A stretch of 64,000 nucleotides of DNA from Mycobacteriales bacterium (lineage in GTDB: Bacteria; Actinomycetota; Actinomycetes; Mycobacteriales; SCTD01). The position numbers were made by a program, and so were the translations under genes. The stretch is taken from NCBI GenBank assembly GCA_030447385.1, contig JAUJOY010000001.1, positions 559,529 through 623,528 on the forward strand. Direction: 5' to 3'. Numbering within the stretch: position 1 is the stretch's first letter; each line of letters starts with the position of its first letter. Positions 10,000-17,333 of the stretch are shown here, piece after piece. The notes under the pieces are model-generated. The model was not told where the DNA came from, ran no database searches, and saw only the letters and a list, made by a program, of their open reading frames with translations.

Positions 10000-10234
10000 T
10001 CTCGAACCCGTCGTCGCGCTGGATCCGCTGGTAGGCGACCGCGTCCTGGCCGGCGAACAGGCCCCGGCCGGCCTCGATCAACCGCAGCAGGGGGTCCGAC
10101 TCGACCTTCTCGAGCACGAGTCGACCGAAGTCGTCGAGCTGGGCGTGCAGCATGTCCCCGTCACGCACCCCCATCCGGCGCCGCAGCTCGAGCGGGATCA
10201 CGACCTGAGAGCGTTGGCCCACGCGGATCTCCAC
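9986..10234 (-). CDS. AbrB/MazE-family DNA-binding protein, VapB-like antitoxin
   Basis: 82 residues. The N-terminus RVGQRSQVVIPLELRRRMGV is the swapped-hairpin AbrB fold (the usual form is ..KGRVTIPKEIRE..LG); the C-terminal ~35 residues would wrap the toxin. I chose the GTG at 10234 because AAAGGGGG stands 7 nt upstream and the fold begins there; the longer open frame upstream is arginine-rich noise. It would neutralise the PIN protein and repress their shared promoter. A GTGTACAC palindrome at 10260-10267 is a possible operator. Confidence 0.75.
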   Translation of the reverse strand: MEIRVGQRSQVVIPLELRRRMGVRDGDMLHAQLDDFGRLVLEKVESDPLLRLIEAGRGLFAGQDAVAYQRIQRDDGFESAPA

Positions 10235-10259
10235 AGGCAGACCCCCTTTCGTCTGCACT

Positions 10260-10267
10260 GTGTACAC
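10260..10267. promoter_or_regulatory. GTGTACAC palindrome upstream of the toxin-antitoxin pair
   Basis: An 8-bp perfect palindrome ~26 bp before the antitoxin start, where an autorepressor site is expected. Short palindromes arise by chance, so this is only a candidate. Confidence 0.3.
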
Positions 10268-10397
10268 CCTGCTGTGGGTGCATTGCCCCACTTCGCCCGC
10301 TGTGAGCGTGGGTTCACGTAGCTGGAACCCTCCACCGCGGTTCCGCAGATTCCTACCTGACAGACGGCGCTGCGGCACTTACGCTTGTCGCACACGG

Positions 10398-10414
10398 GAA
10401 AGGAGGTGATCCAG
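10398..10414 (-). other. 17-nt match to the 3' end of 16S rRNA
   Basis: On the minus strand the stretch reads CTGGATCACCTCCTTTC, the conserved last nucleotides of bacterial 16S rRNA, including the anti-Shine-Dalgarno core. The bases before it (in 16S normally GGTGCGG) do not match, and no other rRNA sequence is nearby, so it is not an rRNA gene. On the plus strand it is a perfect extended Shine-Dalgarno, yet no plausible gene starts just after it. It may be a recombination scar or coincidence. Confidence 0.5.
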
Positions 10415-10532
10415 GATCAGTATTTCTTGGACTCGTGAGGTGGCTGTCCGCTAGGACGCCGTAGCAAGGACCGCTTGCTGGATCACTCCGCGCCTTCTAC
10501 GGGCGCAGGCGAATCCACAGACAGGCACCAGG

Positions 10533-10593
10533 CCCCCGGGCGCCGGACATCGTCCAGCCGGCCCTCCGACCCGTCGGAGGAAGCGCCCGGGGG
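10533..10593 (-). terminator. Nested GC-rich hairpin downstream of the decayed phoD gene
   Basis: Outer arms CCCCCGGGCGC (10533-10543) and GCGCCCGGGGG (10583-10593) pair perfectly over 11 bp. Within the loop, CCTCCGAC (10563-10570) and GTCGGAGG (10573-10580) pair over 8 bp. It lies 24 bp beyond the stop codon of the minus-strand gene. There is no U-tract, which is common for actinobacterial terminators. Confidence 0.6.
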
Positions 10594-10616
10594 TCCGCCT
10601 TGCCCACAGCCCGCCT

Positions 10617-12196
10617 TCAGACCGGGTTCAGCCCCGGGCGCCCCTCCTCGACCACGAAGGAGGCCCGCGTCGAGACCGGCGCGCCGGGCTGCTTCACGTA
10701 CGGCAGGACCTTGAAGTCGGCCCGCATCTGATCGGCCGTGAAGCGGGTCGAGACGTAGCCGCGCTGGGAGTTGGCGAAGCGGATGTGCGGGTTCTCGACC
10801 AGCTGCCCGTCGGTGGCGCGGGTCCGGTCCGACCCGTCGGCTCCGCTGGTGATCGACGAGGTGACCAGCTCGACGCCCACCGTCGCCGAGGCCGGGTCGT
10901 CGAAGTTGGCCTTGAGGTCGTTGGCGTAGTGCCGGTGCACGCGCCGGTGAGCACCACGGGGTTGCGCACGCCGCGGGCGGCGATGCCGGCGAGAACCCGG
11001 TCGCGGGAGGCCTTGTAGCCGTCCCAGCCGTCCATGCTGACGCGCTGCTCCCGGGCCGAGCGCGAAGTCGCGCTGAGCGAAGAACACCTGCTGGCCGAGC
11101 ACGTCCCAGGTGGTGCTGGAGGCGCCGAGGCCGTTCAGCAGTCACTGCTCCTGCTCGGAGCCGGTGATCGTGCGCGAGGGTTCCAGCCGCTGCGAGCATC
11201 CCGACGTGGCGCCGTCGCCGCAGGCCCGGTCGCTGCGGTACTGCCGGGTGTCGAGCATGTGGAAGCTCGCCAGCTGCCCCCACTGGACGCGGCGGTACAG
11301 CTGCAGGTCGATGCCCTGCGGGACCGACGTCCGGCGCAGCGGCATGTCTCGTAGTAGGCCTGGAAGGCGGCTGCCCGGCGCTGCAGGAAGTGGGGCTGCG
11401 GGATCTCGGGCTTCTCGGGGACCTCGTCGGCCCAGTTGTTGTCGACCTCGTGGTCGTCCCAGATGACGACCCAGGGCGCGACGGCGTGCGCGGCCTGCAG
11501 GTCCGGGTCGGACTTGTACTGCGCGTGCCGCTGGCGGTAGTTCGCCAGCGTCTCGGTCTCCGGCCCGGCGTGGTCGCGCACGTTGCCGCCGGGCGCGTTG
11601 TAGACCCGGGCCTTGTACTCGTAGATGTAGTCGCCCAGGTGCAGGACCAGCTCGGGCTGCTCCTCCGCGAGACGTCGGTAGGCGGTGAAGAAGCCGTGCT
11701 CGTACTGCGAGCAGGACGCGAACGCCATCCGCAGGGAGTCCGGCCGGCCGTTCAGCGCAGGCGCGGTACGGGTGCGGCCGACCGGGGACAGGTGGCCTTG
11801 CGCCCGGAACCGGTAGAAGTGCTCCCGGCCGGGCTCGAGCCCGGCCAGCTCCACGTGCAGGCTGTGTGCCGACTCCGGACGCGTCTGCTTCGTCCCGTGG
11901 CGCAGGACGCGGCGGAAGCCCTCGTCGCCGGCGAGCTGGCACTGCACGGGGATGACCCGCTGCGGCACGCCGCCGAGGCCGTCCTCGGCCAGCGGCGCGG
12001 ACGCGAGCCTGGTCCACAGCACCATCCCGTCCGCAGACGGGTCACCGGAGGCGACTCCGAGCTGGAAGGGCTCGCCGAGGCGGCCGGAGCGGGGGTTGCG
12101 CGGGGCGGCGCCGGCGAGACCGCCGGGCAGGGTGGCGACGGCAGCAGTCGTCAGGCCCGTGACGAGGAACGAGCGGCGAGACAGGGATGTGGGCAA
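10617..12196 (-). pseudogene. phoD: Decayed PhoD-family alkaline phosphatase/phosphodiesterase
   Basis: The reading order is that of a full PhoD: a twin-arginine signal (SLSRRSFLVTGL), the N-terminal domain, ASCSQYEHGFFTAYRRL, LHLGDYIYEY, VIWDDHEVDNNW, QVFFAQRDF, MDGWDGYKASRDR and a C-terminal NDLKANFDDP. The frame is broken four times. A base is missing near 11345 (after AYYE), TGG has become TGA at 11142-11144 (after SEQEQ), and bases are missing near 11060 and near 10940 (where the metal-site G-D-V-H-R-H should be). The TTG start at 12196 has GGAGGAG 5 nt upstream. PhoD proteins are secreted Ca/Fe phosphodiesterases for phosphate scavenging. Clustered single-base losses could be assembly errors, but the nonsense codon argues for true decay. 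Confidence 0.85.
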
Positions 12197-12309
12197 GGGA
12201 TCTCCTCCGGAAGGCTGGAGCGCGACCTTGCCGGGCCCCGGGTGACGGGCGCGGCGCCATCGAGGAGAAGTCCGGGTGAACGTCCGGCGAGCCTGAGGTG
12301 CTGGGCGAC

Positions 12310-12825
12310 CTACCGGTTCAGAGCGAGGACCCGGGCGGTGTCCAGCGGGTACTCGCCCAGCGTCGTCGGGACCGGCCCGGCCAGCAGGCAGGCTCCGGTC
12401 ACGAGCATCAGTGCGCCGACGCCCAGCCCGATCCCGACGGCACGGCGGCCGGTGGCTGCGCCGGCGTACGCCCATCCGCCCAGCAGGAGCGAACCCAGCG
12501 CGACCAGCACCGGTGAGGGTCCGGTGTGGATCGAGATGTGCCCGAGCCACAGGTCCATCGACGGCTCGTGCGGCATCCGCGCGTAGCGGAACATCAGGTC
12601 CGGCACGATCGAGAGCAGCTGCCCGCCGACGAGGGCAGCGGCAGCGGGCACGCGGCGTCCCGACGTCGCAGCGATCAGGGCCGCGACTGCGAGCCCCAGC
12701 CCCCACCCGACCTGCTGGTGCAGCAGCCAGTGCCACCACGTGCCGTAGCTGTCGTAGGTGAGCGCCACCACGAGCTCGAGCGAGAGCAGCCCGGCCCAGG
12801 CGGCCAGTGCGCCGAGCCGCTTCAT
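12310..12825 (-). CDS. Conserved-looking polytopic membrane protein, function unknown
   Basis: 171 residues with about five hydrophobic helices (WAGLLSLELVVALTY, LGLAVAALIAAT, AAAALVGGQLLSIV, VLVALGSLLLGGWAYAG, IGLGVGALMLVTGACLLAG). After the second helix come PDLMFRYARMPH and DLWLGHISIHTG. The His and Asp near membrane edges are reminiscent of small metal-dependent membrane hydrolases, but I recognise no family. Its ATG overlaps the TGA of the gene upstream (ATGA), so the two are coupled; the decayed phoD follows 113 bp downstream. Confidence 0.6.
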   Translation of the reverse strand: MKRLGALAAWAGLLSLELVVALTYDSYGTWWHWLLHQQVGWGLGLAVAALIAATSGRRVPAAAALVGGQLLSIVPDLMFRYARMPHEPSMDLWLGHISIHTGPSPVLVALGSLLLGGWAYAGAATGRRAVGIGLGVGALMLVTGACLLAGPVPTTLGEYPLDTARVLALNR

Positions 12826-13298
12826 CCGTGCCCGCCCGCCAGGTGGTCGAGCAGCACCTCCTGCTCGAAGGAGTGCTGCGCCCACCCCGGGTCGTAGGAC
12901 CGGTAGCGCACGAGCGAGTCCCCGTCGAGCAGGACGTAGCCGGCCTGGCACTCCGACGTCGCGAGCGGCAGGGCCAGCCGCTGCGCGAGCAGCGGGTCGG
13001 TGCTGACGACCAGGCCGTACGGCCCGTCGAGCACGCGCGGAGGAGCCGGAAGCAGCGCGGGACAGGTCAGCACGATCATGGTGGGCTGCCCGTTGATCGC
13101 CTCGACGCCGGGCACGCGTTCGGACAGCGACAGGATGTCGAGCTGCAGCAGGCCGTCGTCCGGCGCGGACGCGTGGCCGGAGGCGAACCACGCGGCGACC
13201 AGAGCGACCGAGACCGCCTGCACGGCGAGCACGAGGCCGATGTCCCGGCGGAGCCCGCGCCGCTCGACCTCCGGCGGTTCCCCTGCCGCGTCGACCAT
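12822..13298 (-). CDS. Single-pass membrane-anchored hypothetical protein
   Basis: 158 residues: a short acidic/basic cytosolic N-terminus, one transmembrane helix (GLVLAVQAVSVALVAAWFAS), then an extracytoplasmic domain with two cysteines (VLTCPALL and TSECQAG), which could form a disulphide. The end (WAQHSFEQEVLLDHLAGGHG) is hydrophilic. No family recognised. The ATG at 13298 follows TACTCT by 6 nt without a Shine-Dalgarno, so it probably has a leaderless mRNA. Coupled by overlap to the membrane protein downstream; the two probably work together. Confidence 0.6.
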   Translation of the reverse strand: MVDAAGEPPEVERRGLRRDIGLVLAVQAVSVALVAAWFASGHASAPDDGLLQLDILSLSERVPGVEAINGQPTMIVLTCPALLPAPPRVLDGPYGLVVSTDPLLAQRLALPLATSECQAGYVLLDGDSLVRYRSYDPGWAQHSFEQEVLLDHLAGGHG

Positions 13299-13304
13299 GG
13301 CGGG

Positions 13305-13310
13305 AGAGTA
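13305..13310 (-). promoter_or_regulatory. -10 element, leaderless start of the membrane-anchored hypothetical
   Basis: TACTCT on the minus strand, 6 nt before the ATG at 13298. Confidence 0.45.
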
Positions 13311-13371
13311 CGGCGGGTCCGCGCGCTCGAGCCGAGGCGGTGGTTCGAGCGCGGCGGGCCTGGCGGAGGGG

Positions 13372-13815
13372 CTACGGCGGCTCGACCGGCGGGAGCGGGG
13401 GGTCGGACGGCGGTTCCGTCGGCACGGAGTCCGGGCTCTCCAGCGGAGCAGGGGCGGAGCTGCGCACGGGTGCGGGCGACCGTGGGGTGAGGCGCCGGAC
13501 GGCGGTGCGCCGTGGGGCTGCGGTCGACGCCTTCGGGCTCGGGAAGGCCGAGGTGACCCGACGCGACGCGGGCGCTGGGCTGGTGACGAGGGGGCGCACA
13601 GCTGTGGGGGAGGGGGACGGCGGCGGAGGCGCCGGCAGCCCGGACGGCCCGGGCGTCGGTGAGCCAGCAGGTGACGGGCTTGCGGACGGGGTCGGGACCG
13701 CCGGGCGCAGGACGCTGTCAGGCGGCTGCCGCGGCTGCAGCGCAACGACGGCCAGCGCCAGGACAGCGACGGCGAGCGAGGCCAGGCCTGCGTCGGAGGC
13801 CGCGAGTCTGCTCAC
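13372..13815 (-). CDS. Proline/serine-rich membrane-anchored or secreted protein
   Basis: 147 residues from the GTG at 13815. One N-terminal hydrophobic helix (AGLASLAVAVLALAVVAL) is followed by a low-complexity tail dominated by P, S, A and R, with PTPSASPSPAGSPTPGPSG and similar runs. Such tails usually span the cell wall in actinobacteria. A TACGGT hexamer 8 nt before the GTG fits a leaderless start; a TTG at 13824 is the alternative. No function can be assigned. Confidence 0.55.
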   Translation of the reverse strand: MSRLAASDAGLASLAVAVLALAVVALQPRQPPDSVLRPAVPTPSASPSPAGSPTPGPSGLPAPPPPSPSPTAVRPLVTSPAPASRRVTSAFPSPKASTAAPRRTAVRRLTPRSPAPVRSSAPAPLESPDSVPTEPPSDPPLPPVEPP

Positions 13816-13831
13816 CCTTGGCAACCGTAGG

Positions 13832-14671
13832 TCAGCCCTGCTGCACAGCCGTCTCGAAGGCCTCGCGCAGCGCGGCGGTCACCGGTCCGAGGCCCAGCTC
13901 CCGGCCGTCGAGCCGCAGGACCGGCGCGACCCCTCGTACGCTCGAGAGCAGCATCACCTCGTCGGCCGAGCGGAGCTCCTCGACGGTGCCGGCCCGGGTC
14001 TGGACGGGCACCTCCACCAGTCCCAGCGCGACCGCGACGGTGGTCCCGGCAAGGATGCCGACCTCGTCCGGCGGCGGCGTCACGAGCCTCCCCCCGGTCA
14101 CCCAGGCGACCGTGGCGGTGGGTGCCTCGAGGACGTACCCGTCGCTGCTCACCCAGACGACGTCCTGGGCCCCTTCAGCCTCGGCAGCGCGGATGCTGGC
14201 CATGTTGACCGCGTACGACGTCGACTTCACGCCGCCGAGCAACCAGGGGGCGCTGCTGCGCACGCCGGCCGGCACGCCCAGGGTGAGGGTCACGACGCTC
14301 ACCCCGTGCAGCCGCGCCGACAGCGTCTCGGACGGCACCGGCGCGACGAGGGCGAACCCCACGGGGCGACCGCCGGGCGGCCCCTTCGTGCAGGTGAGGC
14401 GGAGCATCCCGTCGTCCGCGTCGTAGGCATCGGTGGCGAAGCTCGCCAGCTCTGCCCACCCGCCCGGCAGGGGGATCGCCAGCCGGGCCGCCGAGCGGGC
14501 CAGGCGCTCGAGGTGCAGCGAGAGGAAGGCCGGTCGCCCCGACGCCACCCGCAGCGTCTCGAACACCGCCTCGCCCCGTGCCACGCCGAGGTCGTCCGCC
14601 CGCAGGATCGGCGTCGTGGGGTCGACCAGCCGCGGGCCGCCTTCCAGCAGCGCGAGGACGGCTCCGGTCAC
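13832..14671 (-). CDS. Class IV aminotransferase-fold PLP enzyme, probably aminodeoxychorismate lyase
   Basis: 279 residues. GEAVFETLRV and HLERLARSAARL at the N-terminus, GGVKSTSYAVNM with the PLP lysine, and SSDGYVLEAPTATVAWV are the class IV signature. The short size and FETLR favour 4-amino-4-deoxychorismate lyase (PabC, the p-aminobenzoate step of folate synthesis) over branched-chain aminotransferase, but D-amino acid aminotransferase is possible. The neighbour ygfZ is a folate-binding protein, a weak supporting link. GTG start at 14671, 6 nt after TAGCCT, so leaderless. It diverges from the fur-like gene with only 24 bp between start codons. Confidence 0.8.
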   Translation of the reverse strand: MTGAVLALLEGGPRLVDPTTPILRADDLGVARGEAVFETLRVASGRPAFLSLHLERLARSAARLAIPLPGGWAELASFATDAYDADDGMLRLTCTKGPPGGRPVGFALVAPVPSETLSARLHGVSVVTLTLGVPAGVRSSAPWLLGGVKSTSYAVNMASIRAAEAEGAQDVVWVSSDGYVLEAPTATVAWVTGGRLVTPPPDEVGILAGTTVAVALGLVEVPVQTRAGTVEELRSADEVMLLSSVRGVAPVLRLDGRELGLGPVTAALREAFETAVQQG

Positions 14672-14677
14672 GGGTCG

Positions 14678-14687
14678 AGGCTAGTGT
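14678..14687. promoter_or_regulatory. Overlapping divergent -10 elements of pabC-like and fur-like genes
   Basis: Minus strand TAGCCT (14678-14683) sits 6 nt before the GTG at 14671; plus strand TAGTGT (14682-14687) sits 8 nt before the ATG at 14696. The two hexamers share two base pairs, so both promoters cannot be occupied together and each -35 lies inside the other gene. Confidence 0.55.
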
Positions 14688-14695
14688 CCGGGGCC

Positions 14696-15145
14696 ATGGG
14701 ACGCAGCGTGCCGGAGGGGTCCCTCGGCGGGGAGTGGCAGGCGCAGCTGCGGGCCCGCGGCTACCGCCTCACCCCGCAGCGCCAGCTCGTGCTGGAGGCG
14801 GTCGGCGAGCTGGGCCACGCGACGCCCGAGGAGATCGTGACGGCGGTACGGCGTACGGCCTCCGGCATCAACATCAGCACCGTCTACCGGACGCTGGAGC
14901 TGCTCGAGGAGCTCAGCCTCGTCGAGCACACGCACCTGGGTCATGGGGCGCCGACCTACTCCATCGCGACCGAGGACGGCCACGTGCACCTCGTCTGCCG
15001 GGACTGCGGGGGGATCGAGGAGGTTCCGCCCTCGGTGGTGGGGCCGGTGGTCGACGTGCTGGCGGCGACCCGCGGGTTCGCCGTCGACGTGGGGCACTTC
15101 GCATTGTTCGGCCGGTGCCGCGCGTGCGGCCAGGCGAGCGCCTGA
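14696..15145 (+). CDS. Fur-family metal-dependent repressor
   Basis: 149 residues. RGYRLTPQRQLVLEAV opens the winged helix, ISTVYRTLELLEELSLV is the recognition helix, and HVHLVCRDCGGIEEV and FGRCRACGQ hold the CxxC pairs of the structural zinc site. His residues around GHGAPTYS and DGHVH would form the sensing site. The metal cannot be read from the sequence; the linkage to ygfZ, an rsiG-type gene and the mshA block resembles the Streptomyces locus of the nickel regulator Nur, which makes Nur or Zur possible. Leaderless start by the TAGTGT at 14682. Confidence 0.85.
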   Translation: MGRSVPEGSLGGEWQAQLRARGYRLTPQRQLVLEAVGELGHATPEEIVTAVRRTASGINISTVYRTLELLEELSLVEHTHLGHGAPTYSIATEDGHVHLVCRDCGGIEEVPPSVVGPVVDVLAATRGFAVDVGHFALFGRCRACGQASA

Positions 15146-15222
15146 GCGGTGGGGAATCCAGACGGCCGGCCGGGCCTTCGCGAAGGCGTGACCCTTCTCC
15201 TGACGATGCGAGGAGTTCCCGC

Positions 15223-16173
15223 GTGACCAGCCCGCTGCTCTCGCAGCCCGGCGCCGTCGCCGCCGATCCGCCCGACGTCGGGGTGGCCGCGCACTACGGC
15301 GATCCCTACGCCGAGCAGCGCGCGCTCACCGCCGGGACCGCGCTGGTCGACCTGTCCCACCGACCGGTGCTGCGCGTGGCCGGGCCCGACCGGCTGACCT
15401 GGCTGCACAGCCTGCTCACCCAGCACCTCACCGAGCTGGCGCCCGGGCAGTGGACGCAGGCGCTGGTCCTGTCGCCGCAGGGGCACGTCGAGCACCACCT
15501 GACGCTGCTCGACGACGGCGCGCAGCTGCTGGCGCACGTCGAGCCCGGGACGCTGGGTGCACTGATCGAGTTCCTGCAGCGGATGCGCTTCCTGCTGCGG
15601 GTCGACGTCGAGGACGTCACCGAGGAGTACGCGGTGGTGCATTCGGCGGGCCTCGACCGCTTCGTGCCGCGCGCGTCCCTGTCCGCTCTCACCGGTCCCC
15701 TCGCCGGGATCGGCGCGTACGAGGCGCTGCGGGTCGCGGCCCGCCGGCCCCGGCTGGGCGTCGACACCGACCACAAGACGATCCCGCACGAGGTGGGCTG
15801 GCTCGGCAGCGCGGTGCACCTCGACAAGGGCTGCTACCGCGGCCAGGAGACAGTCGCGCGGGTCTACAACCTCGGGCGCCCGCCGCGCCGGCTGGTGCTG
15901 CTGCACCTTGACGGCTCCGACAGCGAGCTGCCGGCTGTGGGCGACCCGGTGCTGTCGGAGGACCGTGCGGTCGGGCGGGTCGGCACGGCGGTGCGACACC
16001 ACGAGCTGGGTCCCCTGGCGCTGGCCGTCGTCAAGCGGCAGGTGCCGGACGACGCGGTGCTCGTGGCCGGATCCGTTGCTGCGTCGATCGACCCGGCGGC
16101 GGCGTTCGACGCGCCGGTGTCGCCGGCGCGGCAGGCGGCGGCTGCACGGGAAGGGCTCCTGCGCAGGCGGTAG
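15223..16173 (+). CDS. ygfZ: Folate-binding protein YgfZ (Fe-S cluster maintenance)
   Basis: 316 residues of the GcvT/YgfZ fold. The family signature K-G-C-Y-x-G-Q-E appears as DKGCYRGQETVARVYN. The N-terminal half has TALVDLSHRPVLRVAGPDRLTWLHSLLTQ and LVLSPQGHVEHHL, as in other YgfZ proteins. YgfZ uses tetrahydrofolate and its reactive Cys to help keep a subset of Fe-S enzymes active. GTG at 15223, with AGGAG 8 nt upstream. Same strand as the fur-like gene, 77 bp downstream. The IS630 element begins 11 bp after its stop, so the gene itself is intact. Confidence 0.9.
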   Translation: MTSPLLSQPGAVAADPPDVGVAAHYGDPYAEQRALTAGTALVDLSHRPVLRVAGPDRLTWLHSLLTQHLTELAPGQWTQALVLSPQGHVEHHLTLLDDGAQLLAHVEPGTLGALIEFLQRMRFLLRVDVEDVTEEYAVVHSAGLDRFVPRASLSALTGPLAGIGAYEALRVAARRPRLGVDTDHKTIPHEVGWLGSAVHLDKGCYRGQETVARVYNLGRPPRRLVLLHLDGSDSELPAVGDPVLSEDRAVGRVGTAVRHHELGPLALAVVKRQVPDDAVLVAGSVAASIDPAAAFDAPVSPARQAAAAREGLLRRR

Positions 16174-16184
16174 CCGCAGGTCTA

Positions 16185-17333
16185 GTGGTGTGTCGCGCAA
16201 ATGAGTGTTGGGTTAGGCGGTATCCTCATGTGTGACCGCAGGAGCAGCGCCCTTGATGATGTCGACCACTCAGCGCCGCGTGCTCGAGCGGGTGGCGAAG
16301 TCCAAGACGGCGGCGCATTCGTGAGGTCGTGCGGGCATCGGTGCTGCTCGATGCCGCCGCGGGAGTGCCGAACACCGCGATCGCGTCGCGCCATCAGGTC
16401 ACGGCTGTCTCGGTGCGCAAGTGGCGCGCGCAGTTCCAGCAGCAGGGACTGACGGACTGGGGCAAGGTCGCCCCCGGACGCGGCCGCAAGCCCTCGATCC
16501 CGGCGGAGACGATCGCGCGGATCGTGGAGTTGACCACGACCACCAGACCGGCGGGGCACACGCACTGGTCGAGCCGAAGGATGGCCGAGCAGGTCGGGGT
16601 CAGCAAGGACACGGTGCAGCGGGTGTGGTCGAGCTCGGTCTGCAACCGCACCGGGTGACCACGTTCAAGGTCAGCAACGACCCGCACTTCACCGACAAGC
16701 TCATCGACATCGTCGGGCTCTACCTCGACCCGCCGGAACGCGCGGTCGTGCTGTGCATGGACGAGAAGAGCCAGATCCAGGCCCTGGACCGGACCCAGGC
16801 CACCCTGCCGATGACCAAGGGCCGGGCCGGCACCATGACCCACGACTACAAGCGCAACGGGACCACCACCCTGTTCGCCGCGCTGGACGTGCTCACCGGC
16901 CGGGTCATCGGTCAGTGCCTGCCACGGCACCGGCACCAGGAGTTCCTGGCGTTCCTCAAGACCATTGACTCCGAGGTCCCCAAGGGCCTGCAGGTCCACG
17001 TCATCCTGGACAACTACAGCACCCACAAGCACGCCGAGGTGCAACGCTGGCTGAGCAGACACAAGCGGTTCCACCTGCACTTCACCCCGACCAGCAGCAG
17101 CTGGCTCAACCAGGTCGAGAACTGGTTTGGCACCCTCACCGACAAGAATCTGCGCCGCGGGGTGTTCGGCAGCGTCAACGAACTCATCGTCAGCATCGAG
17201 GAGTTCCTCGAAGTCACCAACGACAACCCGAAGCCCTACATCTGGACCGCTACCGCCGAATCCATCCTCGCCAAAGTCGCACGCGCACGCAGCAGCCTCC
17301 AGCAAGTAGTCAGCCAATAAAGCGACGCACCAC
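16185..17333 (+). mobile_element. IS630-family insertion sequence, 1149 bp
   Basis: The ends GTGGTGTGTCGC (16185-16196) and GCGACGCACCAC (17322-17333) are 12-bp terminal inverted repeats with one mismatch. The element is flanked by TA on both sides (16183-16184 and 17334-17335), the TA duplication typical of IS630/Tc1-mariner elements. It carries one DDE transposase gene, broken into three frames. It lies between the stop codons of ygfZ and the PATAN gene, and the right-hand TA is part of the PATAN stop codon. Almost certainly immobile by itself now unless supplied in trans or rescued by frameshifting. Confidence 0.9.
16256..17320 (+). pseudogene. IS630-family DDE transposase, two frameshifts
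   Basis: Read across frames, it gives a ~355-residue transposase. 16256-16318 encodes QRRVLERVAKSKTAAH; an extra T at about 16319 moves the frame to [20 protein letters not shown] with its helix-turn-helix (up to SKDTVQRVW); a base is missing at about 16631, after which [21 protein letters not shown] (first D), [11 protein letters not shown] (second D) and [12 protein letters not shown] (final E) complete the DDE triad. Some IS630 members use programmed frameshifting, but no slippery heptamer is seen at either break and two shifts in opposite senses would be needed. Best read as inactivated. Confidence 0.85.

Noticed and set aside
10398..10414. A 16S rRNA gene end
   Set aside because: Only 17 nt match; the preceding conserved helix is absent and no other rRNA sequence is near.
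16621..16640. Programmed -1 frameshift of the transposase
   Set aside because: No slippery heptamer or downstream structure is evident, and a second frameshift of the opposite sense exists at 16319.
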